Shown: positions 1 through 8,600 of the stretch, piece by piece
Numbering within the stretch: position 1 is the first letter of the stretch
Layout of the letters: the number at the start of each line of letters is the position of its first letter
Source of the DNA: an uncultured Oscillospiraceae bacterium
GTDB lineage: Bacteria > Bacillota > Clostridia > Oscillospirales > Acutalibacteraceae
Direction: 5' to 3'
NCBI GenBank assembly: GCA_900554535.1
Contig: USIA01000028.1
Coordinates: 1-16,812 of the forward strand
DNA length: 16,812 nt
Notes under the pieces: generated by a model
Seen by the model: the letters and a program-made list of their open reading frames with translations, nothing else
What the model was told of the DNA's origin: nothing
Database searches by the model: none
Position numbers and translations under genes: made by a program

Positions 1-634
1 CGGTCATCGGCTGCGCTGCTTTGGAGATGTACGCCTCCATATTGTGGGAGAGCGCATCAAATCCGACGGACGCGAACACGCTTTTGGGCATGGTCGTCAT
101 CAACTCCGGATCAATGAGTGACGCCTTGGCGACAATCATTGGACCACGCAGAGATTTTTTATCTTTGGTTTCCGGATTTGTCAGGACCGCAAAGCCATTT
201 CCTTCGCTGCCTGTCCCGCAGGTTGTGGGCACCAGCACAAGCGGCAGCGCCTTCTGGGAATGCTTACGCTCAAAAATATAGTCGTTCACATCGCCATCAT
301 TGCAGGCCATAAATGCAATCGCCTTAGCGGCGTCCATAATGCTGCCGCCGCCCAGGCCCACGATCACGTTACAGCCCTCCTGCTTGGCCAGCGCCGTTCC
401 AGCTTCCGCCGTTGTGGTGAGGGGATTCTGCGTCACCTGGTCAAAAACCACCGCCGGGACGCCTGCCTTTGTGAGCAGGTCCAAAGCGCGGTCCAAAAGG
501 CCGGATTTTTTCGTGCTGTGCCGGCCGGTGACCACGAGCGCTTTGCTGCCGTATTTGGCAGCCTGCTCCCCGATCTGCCCGGCAACTCCGCGTCCGAAAA
601 TGAGATTTACGGGCAAATAGTATTGAAACTGCAT
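1..634 (-). CDS. Iron-containing alcohol dehydrogenase, N-terminal part (runs off left edge)
   Basis: About 211 codons are present; the C-terminal half lies outside the window. The reverse-strand translation starts MQFQYYLPVNLIFGRG, typical of the butanol/1,3-propanediol dehydrogenase family. Visible family motifs are the NAD-binding GLGGGSIMDAAKAIAF (about residues 95-110), VPTTCGTGSE (about 140-150), the DPEL segment that supplies a metal-binding Asp, and FDALSHNMEAYIS with a metal-binding His near the cut end. Members reduce aldehydes or ketones to alcohols with NAD(P)H in the cytoplasm; the substrate cannot be told from this half. The ATG at 634 is chosen because an AAGGAGGT ribosome binding site sits about 10 bases upstream (645-652 on the plus strand). 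The gene is divergent from tcdA and has its own promoter and a 125-nt leader containing a terminator-like hairpin. Confidence 0.93.
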   Translation of the reverse strand, partial: MQFQYYLPVNLIFGRGVAGQIGEQAAKYGSKALVVTGRHSTKKSGLLDRALDLLTKAGVPAVVFDQVTQNPLTTTAEAGTALAKQEGCNVIVGLGGGSIMDAAKAIAFMACNDGDVNDYIFERKHSQKALPLVLVPTTCGTGSEGNGFAVLTNPETKDKKSLRGPMIVAKASLIDPELMTTMPKSVFASVGFDALSHNMEAYISKAAQPMT

Positions 635-656
635 GAAAAATCAACCTCCTTTTCAC

Positions 657-691
657 AAAAAAGCAAAAGCGGCCCCTTGACATCTTGCCGC
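657..691 (-). terminator. Terminator-like hairpin in the alcohol dehydrogenase leader (possible attenuator)
   Basis: Reading the minus strand, GCGGC (691-687) pairs with GCCGC (673-669) around a 13-nt loop, followed by the T-rich run TTTTGCTTTTTT (668-657). It lies between the predicted transcription start (about 759) and the start codon at 634, so it would sit inside the leader. The stem is only five GC pairs plus one G-T, so function is uncertain. Confidence 0.4.
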
Positions 692-765
692 CAGGACGCC
701 TTTGCCCCTGTTTCACCGCGCAAAATGCCCTTTAAAATGCGCAGATGTTTCCTTAATGTGCTTTC

Positions 766-794
766 AGTATAGTGCTTTGTCGGCATCTTGTCAA
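766..794 (-). promoter_or_regulatory. Sigma-A promoter for the alcohol dehydrogenase gene
   Basis: On the minus strand there is a perfect -35 TTGACA (794-789), a 17-base spacer, and -10 TATACT (771-766). It faces the alcohol dehydrogenase gene and implies a leader of about 125 nt. Confidence 0.75.
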
Positions 795-851
795 TTATTT
801 CCTTGAAAATCAAAAACGCGCTTACAGCCACAACTTGGTTCGCGCGCCGCC

Positions 852-880
852 TTGACATTGGCTCTGGAATGCCGTATTCT
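852..880 (+). promoter_or_regulatory. Sigma-A promoter for tcdA
   Basis: A perfect -35 TTGACA (852-857), a 17-base spacer and -10 TATTCT (875-880) lie about 70 bases upstream of the tcdA start. An open frame reads through this region from 788, but that longer start lacks a ribosome binding site and would put the promoter inside the gene. The rest of 635-952 holds the divergent promoter and leader described separately and no gene that I can see. Confidence 0.7.
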
Positions 881-952
881 GGATATGCTGATCAAGAAGG
901 CCGTTTGAAAAACTCAATTTTTGGATTATTAGATACTTTGGAAAGGGATACT

Positions 953-1702
953 ATGCTCAATCAATTTTCGAGGACTGAATTGCTGCTGGGAAAGGCGGCA
1001 ATGGAAAAATTGGCCGCCTCACGAGTGGCGGTATTCGGCCTCGGCGGCGTCGGCGGCTATACCGTGGAGGCGCTGGCCCGCAGCGGCGTCGGCGCGCTCG
1101 ATTTAATCGATGACGACCGGGTTTGTCTTACGAACTTAAACCGCCAGATTTTGGCGACGCACAAAACAATCGGAGCACACAAGGTCGATGTAGCGAAACA
1201 GCGCGTTGCAGAAATCAATCCAGATGCAATCGTACGGGTCTATCAGACATTTTACACGCCGGAAACAGCCGTGCAATTTGACTTTTACAGCTACGACTAT
1301 GTGGTCGATGCCATCGACACAGTAACCGGCAAGCTGTCTCTGGTCATGCAGGCGCACGAGGCTGGAACGCCCATCATCAGTGCCATGGGCGCAGGAAACA
1401 AAATGGACCCCACGGCTTTTCGCGTAGCTGACATCTACCAGACTTCCGTCTGCCCATTGGCACGAATCATGCGCCGCGAACTTAGACGCCGCGGCATCCA
1501 ACATTTAAAAGTGGTATATTCGGAGGAGGCACCCATGACGCCAGCAGAGGATATGACGAGTAGCTGCGGCACCGACCACAAATGCACCCGGCGCCGTGCC
1601 ATCCCCGGCAGCAACGCCTTTGTTCCGCCGGTCGTCGGGCTGATCCTTGCAGGTGAGGTGGTCAAGGATCTTGTCGGCTTCTCTGCATCCCAATCTGTAT
1701 AA
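953..1702 (+). CDS. tcdA: tRNA threonylcarbamoyladenosine dehydratase (TcdA/CsdL)
   Basis: This 249-residue E1-like ThiF/MoeB/HesA-fold enzyme uses ATP to cyclise t6A37 of ANN-decoding tRNAs to ct6A. The nucleotide-binding GLGGVGG is at residues 29-35, DDDRVCLTNLNRQ at about 53-65, and DAIDTV at about 119-124. The segment CPLARIMRRELRRRGI is characteristic of TcdA and separates it from ThiF and MoeB. The C-terminal E2-binding domain of ubiquitin E1 enzymes is absent, as expected. The open frame extends upstream to 788, but I choose the ATG at 953 because it has GAAAGGG just before it, gives the family's normal N-terminus (FSRTELLLG) and lies downstream of the promoter. The DUF4186 gene follows after 15 bases and is probably co-transcribed. 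Confidence 0.93.
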   Translation: MLNQFSRTELLLGKAAMEKLAASRVAVFGLGGVGGYTVEALARSGVGALDLIDDDRVCLTNLNRQILATHKTIGAHKVDVAKQRVAEINPDAIVRVYQTFYTPETAVQFDFYSYDYVVDAIDTVTGKLSLVMQAHEAGTPIISAMGAGNKMDPTAFRVADIYQTSVCPLARIMRRELRRRGIQHLKVVYSEEAPMTPAEDMTSSCGTDHKCTRRRAIPGSNAFVPPVVGLILAGEVVKDLVGFSASQSV

Positions 1703-1717
1703 AAGAAGGCGGTATTT

Positions 1718-2086
1718 TTGCAGACAATCGATCAGGCATTGAAAAAACTGCAGACCTCGCAGTTTCGCAGCCGCTTTCATCTGACGGCGCAGGACAAAGC
1801 ATATGTCCGCAAAAAAGGCCTGGACACCATCCGCCAGCACGCGCAGGACTTCATCCGCACCCGCCTGGCACCTGCGGACAACCCCAAAGACGGGAAACAG
1901 ACGCCTATGCACGGGCACCCAGTGTTCATCGCGCAGCACGCGACTGCCTGTTGCTGCCGGAAGTGCCTGCATAAATGGTACCGCGTCCCGATGGGGGTCG
2001 AGTTATCCCCATCTCAGCAGGAAAAAATTGTAAACCTCATTATGGCGTGGATTAATCTCCAGATGCAGGCACATCCAGGCCCTTAA
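1718..2086 (+). CDS. DUF4186-family protein
   Basis: This small protein of 122 residues starts at TTG, with an AGAAGGCGG ribosome binding site ending five bases upstream; the next in-frame Met is residue 64, which would remove half the domain. I recognise the DUF4186 family from the block MHGHPVFIAQHATACCCRKC and the following HKWYRVPMGVELS. Residues H65, H67, H74, C78-C80, C83 and H85 form a dense His/Cys cluster that could bind a metal (inference). The family's biochemical function is unknown to me. The gene lies 15 bases after tcdA on the same strand, which suggests a shared transcript. No membrane segment or signal peptide is evident. Confidence 0.8.
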   Translation: MQTIDQALKKLQTSQFRSRFHLTAQDKAYVRKKGLDTIRQHAQDFIRTRLAPADNPKDGKQTPMHGHPVFIAQHATACCCRKCLHKWYRVPMGVELSPSQQEKIVNLIMAWINLQMQAHPGP

Positions 2087-2181
2087 AATGCTGGGCTTCC
2101 TCCCCCATATGGCCTTGCGTTGCATTTTTAATGGCGGGCGGTGTAATAATGAAGTATGTGTGATGGAAAGGAAGGATTCCA

Positions 2182-3891
2182 ATGAAATTTTCTGAGATGC
2201 AATACACGCGTCCCGATGTGCCAAAGATTTTGCAGCAATATCAGGACGCAACCGAACGCTTCCAAAAAGCCCACTCGGCAGAAGAACAGCTTTCGATTTA
2301 TCGGGAACTGGAGGCTGTCAACACCGATATCGAGACGAACATGACGCTTTGCAGCATCCGAAACAGCATCGATACCCGTGATTCCTTTTATGCAGCAGAG
2401 CAGGATTACTGCGACGAAAATACGCCCCTGCTGGAGGAGGCACAGCATGTATTTGAGGCGGCACTGCTGGCTTCCCCTTACCGCGAAAAGCTGGAGCAGC
2501 AGCTGGGGACGCTTTTGTTCCAGAACCTTGAGATGACACAGAAATCGTTTTCGCCGAAAATCACGAAGCTGATTCAGCAGGAGAACGCGTTGCAGACACA
2601 GTACCAAAAGCTTTACGCCAGCGCAAAAATCACGTTTGACGGCAAGGACTGCAATATCGCACAGTTGGAGCCCTATAAGCAGAGTACGGAGCGGCAGGTG
2701 CGCCGTGCTGCGCTGGAGGCTGAAGGCAGTTTTTTTGACGAGCATCAAAAGGAGTTTGACGAACTGTTCGATGCGCTGGTCAAAAACCGCACTGAACAGG
2801 CACAAACCCTGGGGTACGAAAGCTATGTGGAACTTGCCTATATGCGCCGTTTGCGCAATTGCTACGATGCAAAGGCGGTCGCCAATTTTCGCAGTCAGGT
2901 CATCCGCCATGTGGTTCCTGTGGTCGGCGAAATCAAGCAGGCACAGGCGCAGCGGCTGGGGCTAAAACGCCTGACATTCTGTGATGACGCCTTGTCCTTC
3001 CCGGACGGGAACGCTGTTCCGCAGGGCACGCCAGAGCAGCTGCTGGAGGCCGGGCGTGAGATGTACCGGGAGATGTCGCCGGAAACGGCGGCGTTTATCG
3101 ACCAAATGTTCCAGATGGAACTTTTCGATGTGCTGGCAAAAGACGGAAAAGCACCGGGCGGATACTGCACCGATCTGCCGGGTTATCACTGCCCGTTCAT
3201 TTTCTCCAACTTCAACGGGACATCGGCCGACGTGAATGTGCTGACGCATGAAGCGGGCCATGCGTTTGCTTCCTACCTTGCAGACCGCACAATTTCGATC
3301 GCAGCACTGCGCCAACCGACCATGGAGGCCTGCGAGACACATTCCATGTCCATGGAGTTTCTTACGTCTCCCTGGCATCATCTTTTCTTTCAGGAACAGA
3401 CGGAGAAATATGCGATTTCCCACGCGGAAGGCGCACTGGTTTTCCTGCCGTATGGTTGTATGGTGGACCACTTCCAGGAATTGGTCTATGCAAGCCCGGA
3501 CATGACCCCAGCAGCACGTAACCAGGCTTGGCTGAAGCTGGAAAGCACCTATCGCCCTTATCAGGACTTTGACAACCTTCCCTTTTACAGCCGTGGCGCG
3601 GGCTGGCAGCGGCAGCTGCACATTTATCTGTATCCGTTTTATTATATCGACTACTGCCTGGCGCAAACCACTGCGCTGCAAATTTGGTCGGCTGCACGCA
3701 AAGATGCAAAGGCCGCCTGGCAACAGTATTTTTCCTTCGTCAAAATGGGTGGAACCAAGACGTTTCTCCGACTGCTGGAGACCGCGCATCTGCGCTCTCC
3801 TTTTGCGCCGGGCTGCCTGCAGGAGGTTGCTGCAGAGACAAAAACATGGCTTGATAATGCCTATGCCGAATTGGCGCAGCACACAAAATAA
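2182..3891 (+). CDS. M3-family oligoendopeptidase (PepF-like zinc metallopeptidase)
   Basis: This 569-residue cytoplasmic peptidase of the M3 (thimet oligopeptidase/PepF) family cleaves short peptides. The zinc site is complete: HEAGH at residues 356-360 gives two His ligands and the catalytic Glu, and ETHSMSME supplies Glu385, 25 residues downstream, the spacing typical of M3. Length and the mostly helical N-terminal part match the shorter Firmicutes oligoendopeptidases. The ATG at 2182 has the strong ribosome binding site AAGGAAGGA five bases upstream. A 95-base gap separates it from the DUF4186 gene. I see no strong promoter or terminator there, so read-through from tcdA is possible. There is no signal peptide. 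The gene ends where the inverted-repeat-rich intergenic stretch begins. Confidence 0.93.
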   Translation: MKFSEMQYTRPDVPKILQQYQDATERFQKAHSAEEQLSIYRELEAVNTDIETNMTLCSIRNSIDTRDSFYAAEQDYCDENTPLLEEAQHVFEAALLASPYREKLEQQLGTLLFQNLEMTQKSFSPKITKLIQQENALQTQYQKLYASAKITFDGKDCNIAQLEPYKQSTERQVRRAALEAEGSFFDEHQKEFDELFDALVKNRTEQAQTLGYESYVELAYMRRLRNCYDAKAVANFRSQVIRHVVPVVGEIKQAQAQRLGLKRLTFCDDALSFPDGNAVPQGTPEQLLEAGREMYREMSPETAAFIDQMFQMELFDVLAKDGKAPGGYCTDLPGYHCPFIFSNFNGTSADVNVLTHEAGHAFASYLADRTISIAALRQPTMEACETHSMSMEFLTSPWHHLFFQEQTEKYAISHAEGALVFLPYGCMVDHFQELVYASPDMTPAARNQAWLKLESTYRPYQDFDNLPFYSRGAGWQRQLHIYLYPFYYIDYCLAQTTALQIWSAARKDAKAAWQQYFSFVKMGGTKTFLRLLETAHLRSPFAPGCLQEVAAETKTWLDNAYAELAQHTK

Positions 3892-3929
3892 ATTTTTAAA
3901 AGCACCTTTTCTGGACGGTGGGCTGTCGA

Positions 3930-4070
3930 GAAAAGAATGCTCGAAAATGTGCCTTGATTCGGCCATCAAAAGCCGTTTCAAGGCGCATTTCGCGTATGCA
4001 AAATTTTTATGCGAAGATACGACCCAATTTTGTCCGGGCAGATGCTGGCATAAAATAGAAACGGCTTAGC
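3930..4070. repeat. Inverted-repeat-rich intergenic element, possible structured RNA or dispersed repeat
   Basis: The 188 bases between the M3 peptidase stop and the pyrophosphohydrolase stop contain no credible gene. They hold an imperfect hairpin (plus strand GTGCCTTGATTCGGC facing GCCGTTTCAAGGCGC, about 3950-3984, one T-G pair and a small internal loop) and a longer-range perfect inverted repeat, AAGCCGTTTC (3970-3979) with GAAACGGCTT (4058-4067). The two pairings share AGCCGTTTC, so they are mutually exclusive. The stretch separates convergent genes and could terminate either transcript. Its density of pairing is also what dispersed intergenic repeats look like. One copy is visible here, so repetition is not shown. 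Confidence 0.45.
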
Positions 4071-4079
4071 TGTCTTATT

Positions 4080-4379
4080 TTAGAGGACTTCTTTGAGCAT
4101 AATCTTCTTCTTAAACCTGCCCCGCTTGGTGGCTTTTTCTGCCCGCAACTGCTCCAACTGTTCCAACGTCCAACCCCGGGCTTTCACCACGGCTCGCATG
4201 ACCTCCAGAAGATCGGCTAATTCTTCCAGCGACTTGCTTGCCTGATATTCAGCCAGCTCTTCAGCCAGCAGGCGTAGATATTCTTCATCGGAGAGCGTTT
4301 CAGTGATACAGGTTTGGCCATTCGCCTCAATGATTTCTGGAATGCGATCACGCACCAATTTGTAATATTTCTGGTTCAT
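4080..4379 (-). CDS. MazG/HisE-like NTP pyrophosphohydrolase coupled to jetD
   Basis: This 99-residue protein of the all-alpha NTP pyrophosphohydrolase superfamily (annotated as MazG-like or phosphoribosyl-ATP pyrophosphohydrolase-like) opens with the typical YYKLVRDRIPEII. The metal-binding motif is intact: E40-E41-x-x-E44 followed by E53-x-x-D56 within EELAEYQASKSLEELADLLE. Such enzymes cleave nucleoside triphosphates to monophosphate and pyrophosphate; the substrate here is unknown. The start ATG overlaps the jetD TGA as ATGA (4376-4379), and a GGAG-type ribosome binding site lies inside the jetD end, so translation is probably coupled. It is the last gene of the minus-strand Wadjet train. 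I do not know this family as a canonical Jet component; it may be an accessory or an incidental passenger. Confidence 0.85.
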   Translation of the reverse strand: MNQKYYKLVRDRIPEIIEANGQTCITETLSDEEYLRLLAEELAEYQASKSLEELADLLEVMRAVVKARGWTLEQLEQLRAEKATKRGRFKKKIMLKEVL

Positions 4380-5644
4380 TTTTGACTCCGCTTTCGATAA
4401 CTCTCGTTTGTCAGAAACACTTCTTGCTCGATGGTAACGCGATACCGCAAGATTTCCTGAATTGCATCTTGAAACATCGGAAATTCTCCTGTTTCAAACG
4501 CTGTTTGCAATCGTCCCAAATAGGAATCGTCTCTACGCAACCCATATTGCGCATACCGGTCAACATCTTCCGCACGCATTCTCATGGGCTGTAACTGCGG
4601 GAATATCTGCTGCAGACGCGAAAACATCTGAAATCCTCCCAGATCGATATCTGCCCAAAACACGATTTCGGTCTTATCGCGCATGAATTCGGCCATTTTT
4701 TTAAAGAACAGCCGCTTTTGTGGGCTCAAAAATCCACCATGAAATATAGCAAGCTCGTCTGCTGCCAATTCCGCAAAAAGATACTCTTCATAGTTCGTTT
4801 TGTTTTCGATAAACGTCACCCGGTGAATCTGCTCCAAAGAAAAAGAAGTGATGGATTCAACCGCTGTGCTGGGAAGCGCCATCCCGTTCGGAAACAATGG
4901 CGCCAGGTCCACGACGCCACCAGTGGTAACGATCGAGCAACGGCCGGAGAGCGGGTATAATTCTGGATGGGAATAAATTCCCAACAAGGCCAGCATTTCT
5001 TTTTCGCTTAGCGTCTGGTGTTCCGAAATTTCTGCCAGTTCCGGTTGAAATCGGGCTGCAATCTTCAAAAACGGTTCCTGGAATTCCCGTTCGAATCGTT
5101 TGCTGTTTTGGAAGCACTGCGTACTGAATGCGCGGGCGGTGATTGTGTCGCTGCACAAATCATCATAACACTTAAACGCATGCATCAACCCTTCCAGGAA
5201 GGCATCTCCCTGCCGAAAAAGCGCTGGAATCTTCCAGGTATGCTCGATTGCCGCGCAAGTCTCGTCCCGAAAAGCGGCAATCCAGGGCAGATGAACACCG
5301 GCAAGCGCTTGCCGCAAAATGACGCAGACGTGCTGAGCCTTCTCGCGTGGATGTTTCCGCCCTGTCTTTTGATAGGCCCGCTGGACATTTGATAAATTCA
5401 GGATGATTTTTGACAAAACCGGCCTGCCGGGCACCCATTCCAGTTGAACGAGTCCAGCACGAGCCAGCTCCTGCGCCGACTGGTTAAAACGATCTCGGAC
5501 TTGTGCGGTTTCGTATTGATACTCCGGCAGTTCTTTGCGTGCAATCTGGAGCATAACCCTGCGGTGCGATACACCTGGATGCGTTAGGTGCACGCTGTTT
5601 TCGTACTTGTCTAGCAGGCGGGACAAGATTAGCTGTTGCTCCAT
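4376..5644 (-). CDS. jetD: Wadjet protein JetD, TOPRIM-fold nuclease (DUF2220)
   Basis: This 422-residue protein is the nuclease subunit of the Wadjet plasmid-restriction system. The C-terminal half carries TOPRIM-like acidic residues: Glu280 in FIENKTNYEEYLF and the DxD pair Asp332/Asp334 in FWADIDLGGFQ. The N-terminal third looks like the winged-helix DNA-binding part seen in JetD (SHRRVMLQIARKELPEY, about residues 26-42). In characterised systems JetD cuts DNA after the JetABC motor has extruded a closed circle. The ATG at 5644 has an AAGGAGGTT ribosome binding site and overlaps the end of jetC by 16 bases. The stop overlaps the start of the pyrophosphohydrolase gene. No frameshift or missing acidic residue was seen. 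Confidence 0.9.
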   Translation of the reverse strand: MEQQLILSRLLDKYENSVHLTHPGVSHRRVMLQIARKELPEYQYETAQVRDRFNQSAQELARAGLVQLEWVPGRPVLSKIILNLSNVQRAYQKTGRKHPREKAQHVCVILRQALAGVHLPWIAAFRDETCAAIEHTWKIPALFRQGDAFLEGLMHAFKCYDDLCSDTITARAFSTQCFQNSKRFEREFQEPFLKIAARFQPELAEISEHQTLSEKEMLALLGIYSHPELYPLSGRCSIVTTGGVVDLAPLFPNGMALPSTAVESITSFSLEQIHRVTFIENKTNYEEYLFAELAADELAIFHGGFLSPQKRLFFKKMAEFMRDKTEIVFWADIDLGGFQMFSRLQQIFPQLQPMRMRAEDVDRYAQYGLRRDDSYLGRLQTAFETGEFPMFQDAIQEILRYRVTIEQEVFLTNESYRKRSQK

Positions 5645-8600
5645 GTATCGGCAACCTCCTTGCGATACGGCAGGATCTTCATTGTATATTTTTCCTTGCA
5701 GACCAGCAACGTACAGTCGGCCTGCGGCATAATATCAGGCAATTTGTCTGGGGGCGTACAGATAATCGCTTGAAGATGCATTTTTCGGAGGAGGCGGACG
5801 CTTTCGATAATTCGGTCACTATCCATTTTATTGAACGCTTCATCAAAGACAACCAGCCGAACGGTATTCCCAAAGCTGGAGGGGTCGTTCACGCGATAGA
5901 GCTGTGCAAAAGAGGCCAATACCGCGATATAAAACGGAGTCTGCGTTTCGCCGCCGGACTTAGTGTTCAATGTTTTGGACAGAAGCTGCCGGTTGCCGTT
6001 TTGGTCCGTTGTTTCGAGATCAAATTTCAGGTAAGTCCGGAAATCTGTATAGCGTTCAATGTTTTGTTGCAGCTCGCTTTGTTTGCGCGCATTGGTGTTG
6101 GTATCATCGGATGTGGCGATACGACCAAACAAATCCTCAATCAATGCCCCATATTTCTGCTGGAATGGTATCGCAAACAATCCCCCCTCGCCCTCCATCA
6201 GCTCAGGGGACATAATCATATCATAATACGCCGCATAATCCGGATTGCGCTCCACCTTAAATTGATACTGATCCGTCCCAAATTGGGCTTGTTTTAACGC
6301 ACGATTTAAGTTCCGAACCTGATCCTGTACCTGGTCGATGCTGGACTTAAGCTTTGCAAGAAAATCATTCTGGAATTGCTCCATGGCGCTTTCGCGGGCT
6401 TTTCGGATCTTCTCACGGTACTTTGGAAGCTCATTTTCTTCCAGCCGTTTTTGTTCGTCATCAAATTCGGCGTTATCCAGCGCTTCTATGCGAAAATGGC
6501 ACGGTTGGAATTGCTGCACATACGCACGCCTGAGCTGGAACAGCTTCTCTTGCGATTGGCGCACTTCGTTTTTTGTCCGAGGGCACTGATCCCCAAAATT
6601 TTTAGCCACCACAGAAGCTTTTTTCAAACGGGCCAATTCCTGGCGATACCGGGGCAAGCCTGTCGTTTCCTGATACTGGGCATCATAGCCCTCCTGAATC
6701 GCATCCTTTTTTTCCGCTAATTGTTGATAGTGGCCGGGCAATTTTTCATATTCCAAAATCCGCAGAAGGCCTTCCAGCTCTCCAATTTTGCGGTCGCTGG
6801 CGCTCTGATCTTGCCGTAAGGCATCGATCTCTTTGACCAATGTTTTGATTTGCTTGTCCAGGCCTGCGAGCCAGAAAAGATCCAGTTTGGATAACTTCTC
6901 CGCGACTTTCTCCAGAGCTTTTCTGATTTCCAACTCATGCAGATACTCATTCTGCCGCTGGGTTACTTCCTGAAGAAACCGTCCCGTAAAAAGAAATTCG
7001 CGCTTTTTCTGCTTGCCCAATTCATCACAAACCGGCTGAAGCTGCTGGCGTTCTTCCCAGAGGGTTTGCCGGTTTTCCGTAAGCCGCTGGATTCGGAGGG
7101 CCACTGCTTTTCGCCCGATAAAGGCGTCTTCCATCCGCGCTTTTGGAATGGGACGGGCCACATATCCCTGATAGAGCATGCCGTCTGCCGTAATCGCGGT
7201 TTTGTGATTTCTCAGCTGGCTGGAATGGGCACAACACACCACTCGCCCCAACAGATAATCCACATAACTCCTGGCCAAAGGATTCTCTGTTTCGACCTTT
7301 TTGGCTAAGCTGTCATCTCTGGGTTGCAAATGCTCGTGTTCCCGAATTTTACCCACATCTACGAGACCAAAGGATTGCCTCCCGTATTCTCTTTTGATCC
7401 CATCATAGATGGACAATGCATCGCCGTAAACAGCAGGTTCCACCAGAAGATAGAACTTCTGCGTGTTCAAAAACCCTTCTACTGCGCCCCGCCACGTCTC
7501 TTCACCGTCTGCGATTTCCAAGACGTCTGCCAAAACTTCCACGGAAACAGTCTGGTGATATTTTTCAAACAGTTTTGTCTGAATTCGGTGCTTCAGATCC
7601 AGCAGCCCCGTTGGATAATCCTTAATGTTTTTACGCAGCATCTCCAGCGTCGCATCGATATCTTTCAGTTCTGTTTCCAGTTTTTCTGTATGATTCTCTA
7701 TCTCATAAGCTGCTTTTCGAAGCTGTTCGGAAAAAGCCGCGCTTACTGTTTGGGCTTTTTCAAAGGCGGAAAGCGTTCCGGAAAAGATTTCAACGCTGCA
7801 GTTTTGCAGTGGAAGGCAGGCGCTTTTTAACGCTTCTGCACCTGCCTGAACGTCTCCAAGGGCTTCCAGCTCTGGCCAATGCGTCACGCGATCGCATAGA
7901 GCGATCAGGATCTGCGCTTCCCGCCTTGTTTCCAGGATGGTTTGGCCAAGCTGCTTTTCCAGACTTTTTTGTTCCTGCTCTAACTGGCGCTGTTGTTCCT
8001 GCAGACGATTTTGCTCCTGATAAATATCGCTCTTTTCTCGCGCCGCAATCAGTTCGTTTTTCCTTGCCTCTCTCTGCGCAATCTCATTCTCCAGTTCCCT
8101 GTGGCGAACTTCTTCCTTTTGAATATCAATTTTACAGTCGTGCTTTTTCTGTTCCAGCTCTTGAATCTGCTGTTCCAGGAATTCTTTTTGTGCCCAAAGT
8201 GTCAGAAATTTTTGCTGCTGAAGCCGGGCGATTGCATTTTGCAGTTCTATAAATTGTTCGGAAATTTCTTTGAGCGCTGAAAGTTTATTCTCCTGCCGTT
8301 CAGCCAGTTTCTCATGCTGTTTGTAGTCCCGAATGTTTTGCTGCATCGCCTGAATATCTGGTTTATCAGGAATGTCACAGATGTTTTCTGTGATAAACTG
8401 CTGGATATTGACGATCGGACGGAAGGAGACCGCTTTTTTCATCATGCGGCAAACCTGCTCGCTATGAACGTTCCACTTTGCCAGTAAATCTCCCCGATAT
8501 TGTTTGTTGCTGTCGTACATTTGGGCATGGGCCCCAAACATACTTCTCAAATAGGCACGCAGCGCGGGGATATCCATAGCCCGCCGTTGCACTAAAAAAC

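Noticed and set aside
788..952. Longer tcdA start at 788
   Set aside because: The extra 55 codons have no family resemblance, no ribosome binding site, and contain a consensus promoter; 953 gives the normal TcdA N-terminus.
2962..3981. 339-codon minus-strand open frame opposite the M3 peptidase
   Set aside because: It lies almost wholly antisense to a clear M3 peptidase with an intact zinc site, and the translation has no recognisable motif. The similar frames at 2128-2910 and 12547-13302 are antisense shadows for the same reason.
3569..4069. 166-codon plus-strand frame running from the peptidase gene into the intergenic stretch
   Set aside because: Most of it overlaps the peptidase in another frame, and the tail is only the inverted-repeat stretch translated.
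5770..6297. Plus-strand frames within jetC, jetD and jetA (for example 5770-6297, 7324-7830, 10079-10654)
   Set aside because: All are antisense to well-supported Wadjet genes and show no family features.
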